Shown here one piece after another: positions 50,583 through 61,662 of a stretch of 64,000 nucleotides of DNA (position 1 is its first letter; every line of letters starts with the position of its first letter). Where the stretch lies: positions 310,001 to 374,000 of the forward strand of contig JAULSN010000014.1 in the NCBI GenBank assembly GCA_033439765.1, read 5' to 3'. The position numbers and the translations under genes are program-made. This stretch comes from Lasiosphaeria ovina (taxonomy: Eukaryota > Ascomycota > Sordariomycetes > Sordariales > Lasiosphaeriaceae). The notes under the pieces are model-generated. The model saw nothing but the letters and a program-made list of their open reading frames with translations. It was not told where the DNA came from and ran no database searches.

Positions 50583-52463
50583 AGTTGACCATACCTATTT
50601 TGGCCACGCCTACTTTTGGCCACCCCTGTAAGCCACAATGCACTTACAACACATGTGAGGAATCTTTTTTCTTCAACACACCGCAACTTCCTCAAAACAA
50701 CTCGGAATTCCTTCATTTCTACTGCAAAAGAAAGCTCCTTGACTGCTCATTGCAACCATGCCTGACTACAGCGAAATCGAAATGTTGCAGGCTATTGAAA
50801 TGGTCCTTGAAGGCTCATCGGTGCGGCGCGCGGCGCAGGTTTGTGGCGTTCCGAGGACCTCTCTTCGTCACCGTATGGCCGGCCACAAATCTCGCCATAT
50901 TGCATTTGAACACATGCAGGGCCTTACGCATGCATCGGAAGACCGGCTCGCCGAATGGATCACGATTCAAGGCTCTCTCGGCATGCCTCCGACGCATGCG
51001 CAGGTGCAGGACTTCGCCGCCCGGTTGGCCCGGGAGGGAGGGAACCCCGACAAGGTCGGAAAGAAGTGGTTGCGCGGCTTCCTGGCCCGGAACCCCGAGA
51101 TCCGGACCCAGCGGGCCAAACGCGGGCCAAACGCATGGACTCGGTCCGCCTCAACGGCGCATCGGCTCCGGTGATCACGGCATGGTTCAACTACATGGCC
51201 CTCCCGGCGATCCGGCTGATCAAGCCCGAGAATCGGTACAACAAGGATGAGACCGGGCTTCTTGAATGTCAGGGTTCCAACGGCCTGGTTCTCGGCTGTA
51301 CTGAACAGAAGGCATTGATCAGAAAGCAGCCTGGATCACGAAATTGGACTACCTTCGTGGAATGCATCTCTGTAACGGGCAGGGCATTACCTCCTTTGGT
51401 GATCATGAAGGGAAAAACGCTTCAACAACAACACTACCCCACGCATTTGGAGCCCTACCGTACTTGGAGGTTCAGCAACCAAGAAAAAGGGTGGATTGAC
51501 GATGCCTCTGCCTTGGAATGGCTTCATGAAGTCTTCCTTCCTAACACCCGGACCGAGCACAACGAACGCCGGCTACTCATCGTTGACGGGCACGGCAGTC
51601 ATACGACTGATGATTATATGTGGACATGCTTCCAAAACAACATTCAGCTTCTTTACCTACCGCCGCATTCATCACACGTGCTTCAGCCGCTCGATTTGTC
51701 TGTTTTCTCGCCCTTGAAGTGGGCATACCGGAAGGAGCTCAATAACATCCCGAGATATACGGATTCCACGGTCTCCGGCCGGCGCATTATGTTGATTTGC
51801 TACCATAAAGCCCGGGAGATCGCACTACGGCCAGAGAACTGCCGTGCCGGCTGGTTGGCTACCGGCTTGTGGCCGGTAAATAAACAAAAACCACTCCGAA
51901 GTCCTCTGTTGCTAGAAAACAAGAACAAACCTGTCACCAATACGACTTCAGTTGCCCTAAAGGAAGCCCGGGAGGTGGCTCACGTACAACAACAATTACT
52001 TGATGACTGCGGTGCCTGGAAGACTCCCCACAAGGTAGCTGATCTGACTATTGCACTGGCCAAAGTAAACATCAGCTCCCCGGCTCGCAGGTCTCGTCAT
52101 CACCTATTCAGGAAGGTCAGGAAGGCATTCAATCACAAGGACTTCGAATTGGCCCAGCTCAGGCGCGAGAATGAGGCTCTGCGTGCCGAGCTTGAGCATA
52201 AAAAAGGGTCCAAGAAGAAGAAGGTGGAATTGAGCCCCAATTCCAAGTTTGCGACGATAAAAGACATTCGGCGCGCACAGAGGGCAGTCGGGCGTGATGT
52301 CAACAGTTCTAGCGAATCAGAGGCCGAAAAAGAGGTCGAAAGTTGCATTGTAATTAGTTGATTTGATCATTTTCTATAGCTTCAAATATAGGGTGTCATT
52401 CATGTAAGTGGGCGGCGCAGCACGGGCCAAATGTAGGCGTGGCCAAAATAGGTATGGTCAACT
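50583..52463 (+). mobile_element. Fot1/pogo transposon, nearly intact, TA target duplication
   Basis: Ends are inverted repeats starting AGTTGACCATACCTATTTTGG and matching for at least 31 bp; TA flanks both (50581-50582, 52464-52465), the Tc1/mariner-superfamily target. Length 1881 bp, with one transposase gene. Confidence 0.95.
50758..52361 (+). pseudogene. Fot1/pogo transposase disabled by one 11-bp duplication
   Basis: Starts MPDYSEIEMLQAIEMVLEG with a psq-type HTH (RRAAQVCGVPRTSLRHRM) and a CENP-B-type domain (SLGMPPTHAQVQDFAARLA, KVGKKWLRGFLARNPEI). At 51112-51133 CGGGCCAAACG is present twice in tandem, shifting the frame; the remainder is open in the new frame to 52361. It contains the catalytic triad: YNKDETGLL, LLIVDGHGSH and QPLDLS, with 35 residues between the second and third Asp (DD35D). 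The C-terminus is a coiled coil (LAQLRRENEALRAELEHKKG). Everything else is intact, so this copy died recently. Confidence 0.9.
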
Positions 52464-52465
52464 TA

Positions 52466-52814
52466 TTCGCAGAGGTTCATGGCAACTCGCCAATCGAAGC
52501 ACCATTTCCCCTCTCCCCCCCTCAACGCGTCATGCTGCACGGCGGCGGCTGCCAAAACCACTTCACGACCCTTACGGGTCCTCGACAATCCAATCGAGGC
52601 AGCAACAGACCTTGGCCCCAAACCTAGCGTCTTGTCTGACGGCTGACAGCTGCACCTCCAAAGCACAGATGGTAGATGGGCCGGCAATGGAGTGATAATG
52701 GAATGAGGCGACCCCTGGAAATGTTGCTGACCTCTACGGTAGCTAAGAGTCTAGCTAGGTCGAGCCTATTCCTTTTTCCTTTCGCACGTCTAGAGCCGAG
52801 GCGGCGGGGAGCGT
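52466..52814. other. Noncoding gap
   Basis: No gene recognised between the Fot1/pogo element and the promoter region of the coiled-coil gene. Confidence 0.4.
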
Positions 52815-52881
52815 TGTTTTGTATTTGTGTAGTTGTTTTGTATCTATGTGGTTGTTTTGTACCTGTGTAGTTGTTCCGTGC
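52814..52881. repeat. 18-bp tandem repeat upstream of the coiled-coil gene
   Basis: TTGT(A/T)NNTGTGTAGTTGTT-like units repeat about four times (TTTGTATTTGTGTAGTTG, TTTGTATCTATGTGGTTG, TTTGTACCTGTGTAGTTG). Confidence 0.75.
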
Positions 52882-53073
52882 AGGACTGACTGCAATTTTT
52901 CGATTTGGGCCCTGTATTGGGCCCATATTAAAGACCCCGCAGGCCAACTCGATCGGAAGTCTCTTTCGCTCATCTCCCGCAAGCTTTACCTTTGCCATTC
53001 TATTCTCGAGCTCGTCTCCCGCAAGCTTTACCTTCGCCATTCTATTCTCGCGTTGCTATTTCGCACCCTCGTA

Positions 53074-53728
53074 ATGGACACCCTCCCGATGGACCCCCTC
53101 CCCGAGCCTGCCATCATCGCCGACGTACTTAATACGCCGCGTATTCAATCTCAGCACATCACCAACGTTGGCGCTCTGCCAAACCAGGACAACATCCTTG
53201 CTTCCATCCAGGCTCCCACTCAGCAGATGCAGGATCAGGGTCAGCAAACGAAGCAGCAGATCCAGGAGCAAGTGCAGGAGCAAGTGCAGGAGCAAGTCCA
53301 GGCTCTACGTGATGACTTGAACAAGAAGATGCAGGATCAGGGTCAGCAAGTCCAGGCTCTGACTCGGCAGATCCAGGCTCTGCGTGACGACTTGGGCCAG
53401 CGCGTCAAGACTCTCGAATACCGCCAATCCAATGTCGAGATTGCTTTTGCAAATAAATACCTGCTTCGCGACTACGGCGGCAGTGTTCTCCAGCCACTCG
53501 TCGACATCCGGAATGGACGCAAGATTCCCGGTTTCCCCCGAACGCACCCCCAGCTCGATAGGACAAAAAGTAAGTTATTTATTCTTCTGGAGTAGCTGGC
53601 GGCAGTACTAACTCTTATTAGAAGCTATTGTGGATGCCATCTTGCCCGCCATCGGCATCCGACTCTCCCCCCACACGCCCTTGAAGGCCAAACGGGAGGC
53701 CATTGCGCGTAGGTGGTTTCTGAAATAG
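53074..53728 (+). CDS. Coiled-coil orphan protein, copy 1, two exons
   Basis: Exon 1 53074-53569, intron 53570-53621 (52 nt, GTAAGT donor, TACTAAC branch, TTAG acceptor), exon 2 53622-53728; 200 residues. The start is set by the paralogue at 63239. Residues ~48-125 form a Gln-rich coiled coil (QQMQDQGQQTKQQIQEQVQEQ, repeated). The conserved C-terminal part is GSVLQPLVDIRNGRKIPGFPRTHPQLD followed after the intron by AIVDAILPAIGIRLSPHTPLKAKREAI. The paralogue keeps the pattern LPLVDIRDG..I.GFP and LPPNTPL..KRE. No function is known to me. Confidence 0.7.
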
Positions 53729-53952
53729 GTCGAGCAGAACATGGTCCGCCCGTCGCCAGAGGGACTCACATGCTCGGACGAGAACGGGGAAGAAGTTGGG
53801 AAGAAGCAGCTCGGCGACCAGGACGGAGATTGGTGGATTCTGAAATAGGTCAAGCAGAACATGGTCCGCCCGTTGCCAGAGGGACTCACATGCTCAGACG
53901 AGAACGGGGAAGAAGTCGGGAAGAAGCAGCTCGGCGACCAGGACGGAGATTG
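53713..53952. repeat. 120-bp tandem duplication covering the end of the coiled-coil gene
   Basis: GTGG(T/A)TTCTGAAATAGGTC...GGACGGAGATTG is present at 53713-53832 and 53833-53952. The first copy contains the stop codon and the last four codons of the gene. Confidence 0.9.
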
Positions 53953-54387
53953 AGGAGGATTGTATCTTGGGGCAGGTGGCAAAGACAGTAGTAGTAGACC
54001 TTGTACGGGGTATAGTTCTGAAGCTATCTCGGTGCTTATAACTCTCCGGCATTGAACCGCAGCGGCTGCGCTGCCCAGGTGTCCAGTGGGAAATTTGGCT
54101 TACCATGACTGACGCCGCAAGGGCAAGGGATGGCCTGGGATCCCATCTTCATCGGTCGGTCGGATTCACGACATCGAGGTTGCCGTCCCTCCCAGAGTCC
54201 TGACTACAACCCGCAACCCGCACGCAACCTCGAACTTGTTCGTCTCGTTTCGTTCTTGGGGGGGGGCATCCACCGATGGCAATGACCTCGCAGCCCCGCA
54301 ATGCGGGGTCGGATCGGACTCCCCCATCCAAACGCGGCAAAGTCAGATTTGCCTCGGCTACCTACCTGACCACCCGGAGACAGCCGT

Positions 54388-54839
54388 CTTTGACTTGCCT
54401 CAGGAAGGTTAAGTTGCGTGTATGTACGTACCCGCGTGTTATCTCGGCAGGCTCAGACCAGTGTTGGCGGAGAGGGAGGGGGTCCCCGACCAGGGATAGT
54501 TCAATAGACCCGCTTTTTAAAAGACTTTTAACTGATAATGAGATTTTTTTTATTTTCGAGCAACGGGATCAGGGCCAACACTGGTCTGAGAGCAATTCTC
54601 GATTTTTCGCCCTCTTTGACTTGCCTCGGGAAGGTTAAGTTGCGTGTATGTACGTACCCGCGTGTTATCTCGGCAGGCTCAGGCCATTGTTGGCGGAGAG
54701 GGAGGGGGTCCCCCTCTAGGGATAGTTCAATAGACCCGCTTTTTAAAAGACTTTCAACCGATAAAAGATTTTTTATTTTCGAGCAAAAACGGGATCAGGG
54801 CCAACACTGGTCTGAGAGCAATCCTTTCTTTTTCTCCCT
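54388..54839. repeat. 226-bp tandem duplication carrying a small inverted-repeat element, upstream of DUF6589 copy 4
   Basis: TTTGACTTGCCTC starts at 54389 and 54615 (226 bp apart). Each unit contains a 139-bp element with 16-bp inverted ends, CTCAGACCAGTGTTGG (54452-54467) and CCAACACTGGTCTGAG (54575-54590); in the second copy the left end has two changes. Inside is AGACCCGCTTTTTAAAAG, a TATA-like stretch. A relative lies upstream of copy 3 at 48222-48300. Confidence 0.8.
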
Positions 54840-54982
54840 CCGCTTTACGCATCGATATGATCAATTGCACGAATGCGAACAACATGGCCAAAACCACGCG
54901 CAAGAATACTACATACATGGTATGCATCAATCTGACCGCCTGACTGCGCGCTTTCTAACGGTACTAATTTTGGCGATAGAAA

Positions 54983-57532
54983 ATGCACGATCCTGATGGC
55001 GACGAGGTCGCGCAGCTTCCTCCGCCCGTGCCTGTGTGGCGCAGAAATGCCGGACCATCGCGCATTTCCTCCCCACGTATTCGAGGCTCTTCATCAGGCC
55101 TTTCAGAGCCTCGTACGAGCCCGACGCCTGTCCCCCGCGCTCAGAGAAACCTGCAGGACAACTGGCGACGAAGCCATACGTATCCTCCCAGCATGAGCCT
55201 GTCAGCGCCTCCCTCCAGTCTACAGCCTCCCTCGGGTCTACAGGAAGCTCAAGAAGAGGAGGGCCAACAAGAGGATCAACAGGACCTCAAGCAACAGCGC
55301 GACATTGTTACCGAGACAATCAAGGTCTGGCAGCGCCTAGATGCTCGGAACCGACGTCAGGAAGACGAGGGCACTAGCACCTTCACATTCGAGTCTTTCC
55401 TGGTAGCTTGGGTCGGTAATGCGCGCCGGGCCAGTCGCTTACGCCGCGTGTTGTTGCAACCCGAGTTACAGAATGCCCTCACTCGCAGAGGCCTTATTGT
55501 TCGGGAGGCTGGCGGCGAGGACGATACGACTCATGTTGCCGCCAATATTCGGAACGAGTTGAAGACCTTGCAAGATACCCCCTCCTCCAGCGTGTTCAAG
55601 CCCCTCGATCAACAAAAGAACAATCCGACACTGGCCGCCGATCTCTGCAACACTAGCCAGATTGGTAAACGTCTTCATGGTGCTTGGTCGCTTGAAGACT
55701 TCGGCGCCCAGTACTGTGAGGCTTCTCCCGCAGGTTCTACAGACCCGGATCCGACACTGGTCGCCGATCTCTGCAACACTAGCCAGATTGGTAAACGTCT
55801 TCATGGTGCTTGGTCGCTTGAAGACTTCGGCGCCCAGTACTGTGAGGCTTCTCTCGCAGGTTCTACAGAGCCAGCGGATTCCAGACAAGGAGATCCCCGG
55901 CATACTGGCCGATGGTGACTTCAAGAGCCGAATTTACCTCGTTGTGTCTCTCATACTCGGCGGACTTGCACGCAACAAAGCCAGTTATCTGCGAGACCTT
56001 CTCGGTCTTTACCTCCTTGCAAATGGCACCGCCCGCCGTGTGATCGAGACCCTCAACCACCTCGGCATTGTTTCCTGTCGCCAAGAAATGACCCCTGCTG
56101 ACGCAAACGCCTGCTTTTCTTTCCTTTACACCAGAGATTCGTTCGTTCCTACGGCCTTCTTTTTGCCCAGAATGCCTGCCCCGAATACAGACTTCGGTGG
56201 AGATATTCAGGGCATGGGAAGACGCCATTTTACCTGTATCTTAGACTTACCTAACCAGACAATTCAATGCTCAGTCAATACAGATCACTTGCAACATTTC
56301 CTCATACTGGACTCTGAATAGAATGCTGAATGGAATGGCGACGGCAGTGGTGACGGCGATCAAGAAAGTCGCGCATGATCCTAACGGCGTGGTCGTATAC
56401 GATAACTTCAACCTCACGACTTCCCTCCTTGTGGCATGCCCAGAGCTCAACGGTCCTTACAGCCAGTCAAGCATTGACCGCACGACTCTTTTTTTCTCGT
56501 CAAATGGTCGTTGAATATATCCTCCTTTCGAGGCGTCAGACCGTTACCAACGCCTCTCGCTGACTCATGAAGTACTCCTTTTCGGACATGTTCAAGTCTG
56601 ACGATGAGGTCCCTCCAATGCCTGCCGTGAAGAGAGTCTCGTACCAACACTCTCCCTACATACTACAACTGGGAGCTATTTTCGAGGATGAAGGCGCTAT
56701 TTCTGGGGTTTACAAGCTTCACGAGGAACTCTTCAAACACCGGCTGGAGTTGAAGGAATATATTGAGCGGCTTGTCTCTGTTTACGTGGACCAAAAGACC
56801 ACATCCTCCATCCGCCGCATCCTCAACTCGTTCGCAGCTAGAGGCTAGTGAAGTCTGGGAGCAGAAGAAATGGATGCTTCCAGTGCCTGCATTCTTTCAT
56901 ATAGAATTGAACTACATCGAGATGCTTTTTCGCATGTTCTGGGACACTGGCAACAAGACTTCTTCCTCTGCAACGATGTCGGTCGACGTACAGTTCTTTC
57001 GTCGAGGCAGAAACATGACGAAAAAGGACATCAAATACTACTACCAGGTTATGCATACCTCTTCTTATGCACGGCTACTCGGCGAGGGTCCTCCTCGCCT
57101 TCGTCATCGCCGAGCTAGTCGACCGCGGTAGGTATTATTATTATACAAGGAGATCTCCGAGTTGATAGTATTGAAGCGGCTGGCTGTAAGGGGGACGTCG
57201 ATATACAGCATCTTGATGAAGCTTTTGATCGTATCTGGAGTACGATTTTTCTCACCGCAAGGCTGGAGTGGTCGTTACGATGACCTCGTCGAGTCCCCTG
57301 AATCTATTGATATATACAATTCAGAAGCCGCTGTCGCCTCATGCAGGCTGTAGAAATACTACTCATTCTACACGAAGCGGTCCGCAGCGGCGATTACGGC
57401 TTACTTCAGGACATGCATCGTTCCTATCCTCCCTGTGATCTCTTTTGGGGAGGTAAATCCTCGAACTACGGCCCGGAGATGCTTCATTTCGCCTGGCTTC
57501 TAGAAACACCCTGCCCGTTGCCAAACAAAGCG

Positions 57533-57569
<37 letters not shown>

Positions 57570-58160
57570 TGCAGCTATTATCGTCAAGGGCGGGCTTATT
57601 CACCGTGTCACTGCTGGGAGTGGTTACAAAGCCATCGACCTCTTACTAGAGCATGTTAATGCTTCTTACGCCTTGGACATCAAGTTCAATAAGAATTCGA
57701 CCCATGACATACACGCTACCTTCTCGCGCCTCGCCCCGAGTGGCACATGCCTTGCAACTATTCGCAAGGCAGTGGAGAGCCAATTCCAGAGCAAGGCGAG
57801 AGGGCACGCATACCGGAGGCGACGCAAAGACTGAGACATCATAGCCTACGCCTGTAAGCTGTACCGGGATGGCATCACGAAGCGAGAAAAATTAACGGCA
57901 CTTGTTCCAGTACTGCCTTCGATGTAGAGGATACTTACGAGCGTGGCCGGAAGATGCTGCTTGCGAAGCTGCTTGACTTCAACGCCGTGATCCCTACCCC
58001 TAAAGATGCGGCAGATCAGCGGGCCCTTCCCGGCGTTGGAGCTGAAGGTGTCGATGGAGATGTTGACTGGCAGGATGAAGGCGACCGTCTATTTGGTGTC
58101 GAGAATGACGATTTCTGGCGTGTTGACCTTACGGGCGAGGAAGAAGACATCTTCACGTAG
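54983..58160 (+). pseudogene. DUF6589-type gene, copy 4 (most complete)
   Basis: Starts MHDPDGDEVAQLPPPVPVW. Blocks in order: disordered Pro/Ser/Gln region, RDIVTETIKVWQRL, FLVAWVGNARRASRLRRVLLQPELQNAL, a 126-bp in-frame duplication (55628-55879), then after a frameshift YLRDLLGLYLLANGTARRVIETLNHLGIVS (56000). An insert of about 220 bp (56080-56303) precedes the core VAHDPNGVVVYDNF (56375). Next come MPAVKRVSYQHSPYILQLGAIFEDE, FHIELNYIEMLFRMFWDTGNK (56905), MLHFAWLLETP (57480), ASYALDIKFNKNSTHDIHATFSRL (57663), and the end NDDFWRVDLTGEEEDIFT (58160). Several frameshifts and stops make it nonfunctional; a GGCT microsatellite (57535-57568) expands one block. DUF6589 is an uncharacterised, often multicopy fungal family. 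Confidence 0.75.
55628..55879 (+). repeat. 126-bp in-frame tandem duplication inside DUF6589 copy 4
   Basis: The 42-codon segment DLCNTSQIGKRLHGAWSLED... is present twice; the second copy differs at few bases. Confidence 0.9.
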
Positions 58161-59705
58161 AAAAAAAAGGGGCTGGCAGGGCGCACGCGACCACAGAAAA
58201 TGGACTTTGTTTTCCAGACCCCCCTTCCCGCATTAACTCTCACAGGTGCCACACATGCTGCAAATTGATGCCTTCTTCTTCATTGTTCTTTTCTATACAT
58301 TTAACTGACTGCTTATAGAAGCTCACTAACTCGTCGCCTTGATCTTCGAGATGCCCGCAGCCCCCGCCGTCCTCCCGACTGGTCGTCCATAGTCCTGTGC
58401 TCTCAATCTTCGACCTAAAGACACCCTCGCCGCGTTCGCCGGAACCTTCGGCTTCGCCGTCAGTCGGAGACGAATCTTAGCCGGACCAGTCGGACGAAGA
58501 AGATGACGCCGAAGTCTACGGCGCCGAAGACTCCTGGTCCGTCGATGCCGACGGCGAGCCTCTCTTCGACGGCATTCCCGTAGGATCGGTTCGAGATGTG
58601 GGACATGTCGTCCGACCGGGCGAGGGACAACAGGTTCGGCCTAGCTACCCGGCGAAGTAGACAAAAGAAAAAACCGCGAAACCTTCAAGCATACCTTCTC
58701 CACATGCGATTACGCCGACCACGAGAGGCAGCCCCGGGAGACACAGGGCAAGAGGAAGACACACAGCAGGAAGAAGGCAAAGCATTGTCCCTTTCGCATC
58801 ATCATCATCATACAACGATACGCACACAATGGCGACGGCTGGGCCGCGAGACCGGTGAACCTGACGCACGTAGGTCACGGGCCGTTCGACGAATCCCTCG
58901 GAGCATCACATGTGCAGGCGCCGAGCCCTCTATCCCGAACATGCTACCTTCATACGGGGAGACTTGATGCCTTTCAGGCCTTTCTGCGAGGCCCTCTAAC
59001 CAGGAGCGCATTTCGTCACAGCGCTGGCATCAAATCAAACGAAGTCAAATATGAGGCTATATTTGATGCCCACCATGAATCTCCCACATGCAGAGTGTTG
59101 TGTCTCCCACATGATAAACTCCTAACTCGACAAGTCAATTCCACCTCAGTACAGATCTGCTCCAAAATCATTTGCCACAGCTCAGAAATCCCATGAACTC
59201 AACACTTGGGTCCAATCCCATGTCCAGTGCTAGCCCCAATGACGGCACATGTCTTCTACGAGAGATTAATCGGATATCTCAAGCTTGACGTCTACCTCAC
59301 TCTTGACGTCTTCCTCAACCTTGACAATCACGTCTCCGCCATTTGTAAACTCAGCCCAACTGACTGACTCGGAACCGCGCTGCTGGTAGTGAGTGCGATC
59401 GAGACGCAAATCCTCCATCTCCCCAAGACCAGGGTCATTTTTCTTCGCCGATGACCCAGCAAAGAAATAGGGTCTCCTCGTAATCGCCTCGAAACTCCCC
59501 TCCACTCACGACATGCTGGTCGAGGCCTTCGACCCATTCGCTCATGTAGGGGACAAGCAAATTTGATCCAGGCCGGATTTGATTGAGTGGGTCTTATTTG
59601 ACAATATACAACGGCATCTTCCGCTCCACCAAAAATGGGTAAAAAGTCATCAAAATAGACGCCTGAGATGGAAAAAAAAAAAAAAGCCCTGAAGCCCGGG
59701 AAAGC
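58161..59705. other. Mostly unassigned, two weak coding remnants
   Basis: At 58420-58660 one frame reads DDAEVYGAEDSWSVDADGEPLFDG after an in-frame TAG, and on the minus strand 59546-59266 a start MSEWVEGLDQHVVSGG continues in another frame as DPGLGEMEDLRLDRTHYQQRG and an acidic VKVEEDVKSEVDVKLE end. Either could be a decayed or spliced host gene, but neither is recognised. An A run is at 59671-59684. Confidence 0.4.
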
Positions 59706-61310
59706 TCAGCTTCGTAGCCAATTCTTCAAACACATGACGTAGTTGAAGGTATCGTCAACCATGCTATGTCGCTGCGTACCAATGACGAGTTTTCCTCGGC
59801 TGAATGCCCTCTCCGGGTCTGTTGACATGGACGGGATCGTCATCAATTCCAGAGCCGTCTTTGACAACCGGGGGGGCCAGCGATCAAGGCGGTTAAACCA
59901 CCAAGCCTGTATGTCGGCTACCGGCCTGACACCCTCTGCAAGGTATTCAGCTAGTTCGTCCTTGTTGTCGGGGTCCTCGGGCGCGTCGTAGTAGTCGTGA
60001 GCAACAAGAAGAGACCCCGGGGCCTCTGAGCGGTGCCTCTTCCGGTTGTGCCGGCACCGGGACGACGACCCGGGCATACACATGCTGGTGTAGATGACGG
60101 CATGCCCTGTATGCCTAGGCTCCTGGCCCGGTCCTCTCCCAAGAACCTGTCCACCCACTTCCTTTTGTGCCCGGGGTGTAATATCATCGTCGCCGCCCGG
60201 TAAGCTGGGCTCTCTTCCATCAATGTACTGTATTTTCGTAGCTTCTGAATGGCCAGGCCAATACTAGTATGAAGAAAGGATATATGATCATCGTTGTCAA
60301 GATCGGCATCCGAGGGTGTGGAATTGTTAGGCAGGTCGGCGACAAGGTCAAGGGAGGGTGGGAGGATCTCGCCAGTCGGTAAGCGCCGAGCTAAGTCGAT
60401 AATCGAGCCGGCGCGAACCGGGACGGCATTCGCCGAGTGCGCCGGGGGCCGTACTGAGGAATGATTGGAAAATAACGTATCGTCGTCTTCGTTGTCGTCG
60501 TCGTCGTCGTCGACCCGGGCGATTGATTCAGGTTGTTGGCTTGTTACCGTGATCTCTGGCTGGGTGTGGACAGGTCCGCCGGTAAAACTCGGTCGCCGCT
60601 TCGAGGTTCGGGTGCAAGGTAACTAGGCGATCCTCAAGCAGATCAATCAGCCATTCATGCGCTGCAAGGACTTCAGGGAAAGTAACTGCCTCGCCTTCAA
60701 ACCATTTGGTGATCTTTTTTGAACGGTTCAAGAAACCGCCAAAACAACAGTAAGTAGGTGCCAATCGCTTGGTTGAAGCAGGTCGGCGGCGGGCATACGC
60801 CTGTCAGGTTCATCGGCCTGATTTTGGTAGCACCAAAAAATCCACCTGGGCCCGTAATCGAATCGCCCGCTCGATCATTACGAAGACGGAATTCCACCTC
60901 GTAGAATTATCGCCACAAAGGTATAAACCTTCAAGGCTTTTCTTCAGCCGCCGGTAAGTTGCCGACCAAGTTATCGTCAAAGCAAGGTAGGAAATTGTCG
61001 ATATGGAAGTCCAGATGTCGAAGGAGAAATGCTTCCTGAATGGCGATGCCCTCAGCCGCCCGCGCAGGGCCCGTTGGTGTACTTGGTAGGACTCTTTAAT
61101 GTATGCCTTGACCGTATTGTGCGAGGACGGAATCAAGGCCTCGGCCTTGTCGGGATTCAGGGCGTTTTGAGTAGTCTTTCGACCTGAGCTCTTGTGAGCG
61201 GCTTCTTGAGTGGACAAAAGTCTCTGACATGCTCTGCATGAGGGGGAGGGGGGGGTTGGCAACAACCTCTTCATCTTCAGGCTCGATGACCGTGAGAGCC
61301 TCAAGGTGCT
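59706..61310 (-). pseudogene. hAT-family transposase remnant
   Basis: Minus strand. The upstream part (61304-60810) has FRKHFSFDIWTSISTISYLAL, the hAT block seen as ISFDLWTSPNRLAF in the element at 15726, then LCGDNSTRWNSVFVMIERAI. The C-terminal part (60158-59706) has WWFNRLDRWPPRLSKTALELM, MSTDPERAFSRGKLVIGTQRHS, the dimerisation region. The stretch between (60160-60800) is out of frame. Ends and target duplication were not identified. Confidence 0.75.
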
Positions 61311-61455
61311 TCGCTAGGCAGAATCAATTGAGCGACGTCAAAACTACTGGCAAGTCGGCAAGTCGGCAAAAAGAGTCACAGGACAGATCACAACACCTGC
61401 TGCCTAATTTCGCCGGTGCTGCCCACAACAACAGAGAGGGTGGAGCCTGCAATTT

Positions 61456-61494
61456 TTGCAGTCGTGCACGGACCAACTACAATATCTATTTAAA
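61456..61494 (+). promoter_or_regulatory. Shared promoter box plus TATA, upstream of the caspase-fold paralogue
   Basis: TTGCAGTCGTGCACGGACCA (61456-61475) is followed ten bases later by TATTTAAA (61487-61494). The same 22-bp box and spacing precede the coiled-coil paralogue at 63141. The box contains the palindrome CGTGCACG. Confidence 0.6.
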
Positions 61495-61662
61495 CAGCCT
61501 CCCCTCCCCCCCACCTTCTGCTTCTGAACCACAAACTCTTCCCGGTGCTGCTGCCTCATCTCTGCCTTCTTCATCCTACAACCATCAATCGTCCACCTCG
61601 GTACATCAAAACTGCATCGCCCGGCGACATCACCGTACGTGTGGCCCATCTCTACTCCACAG

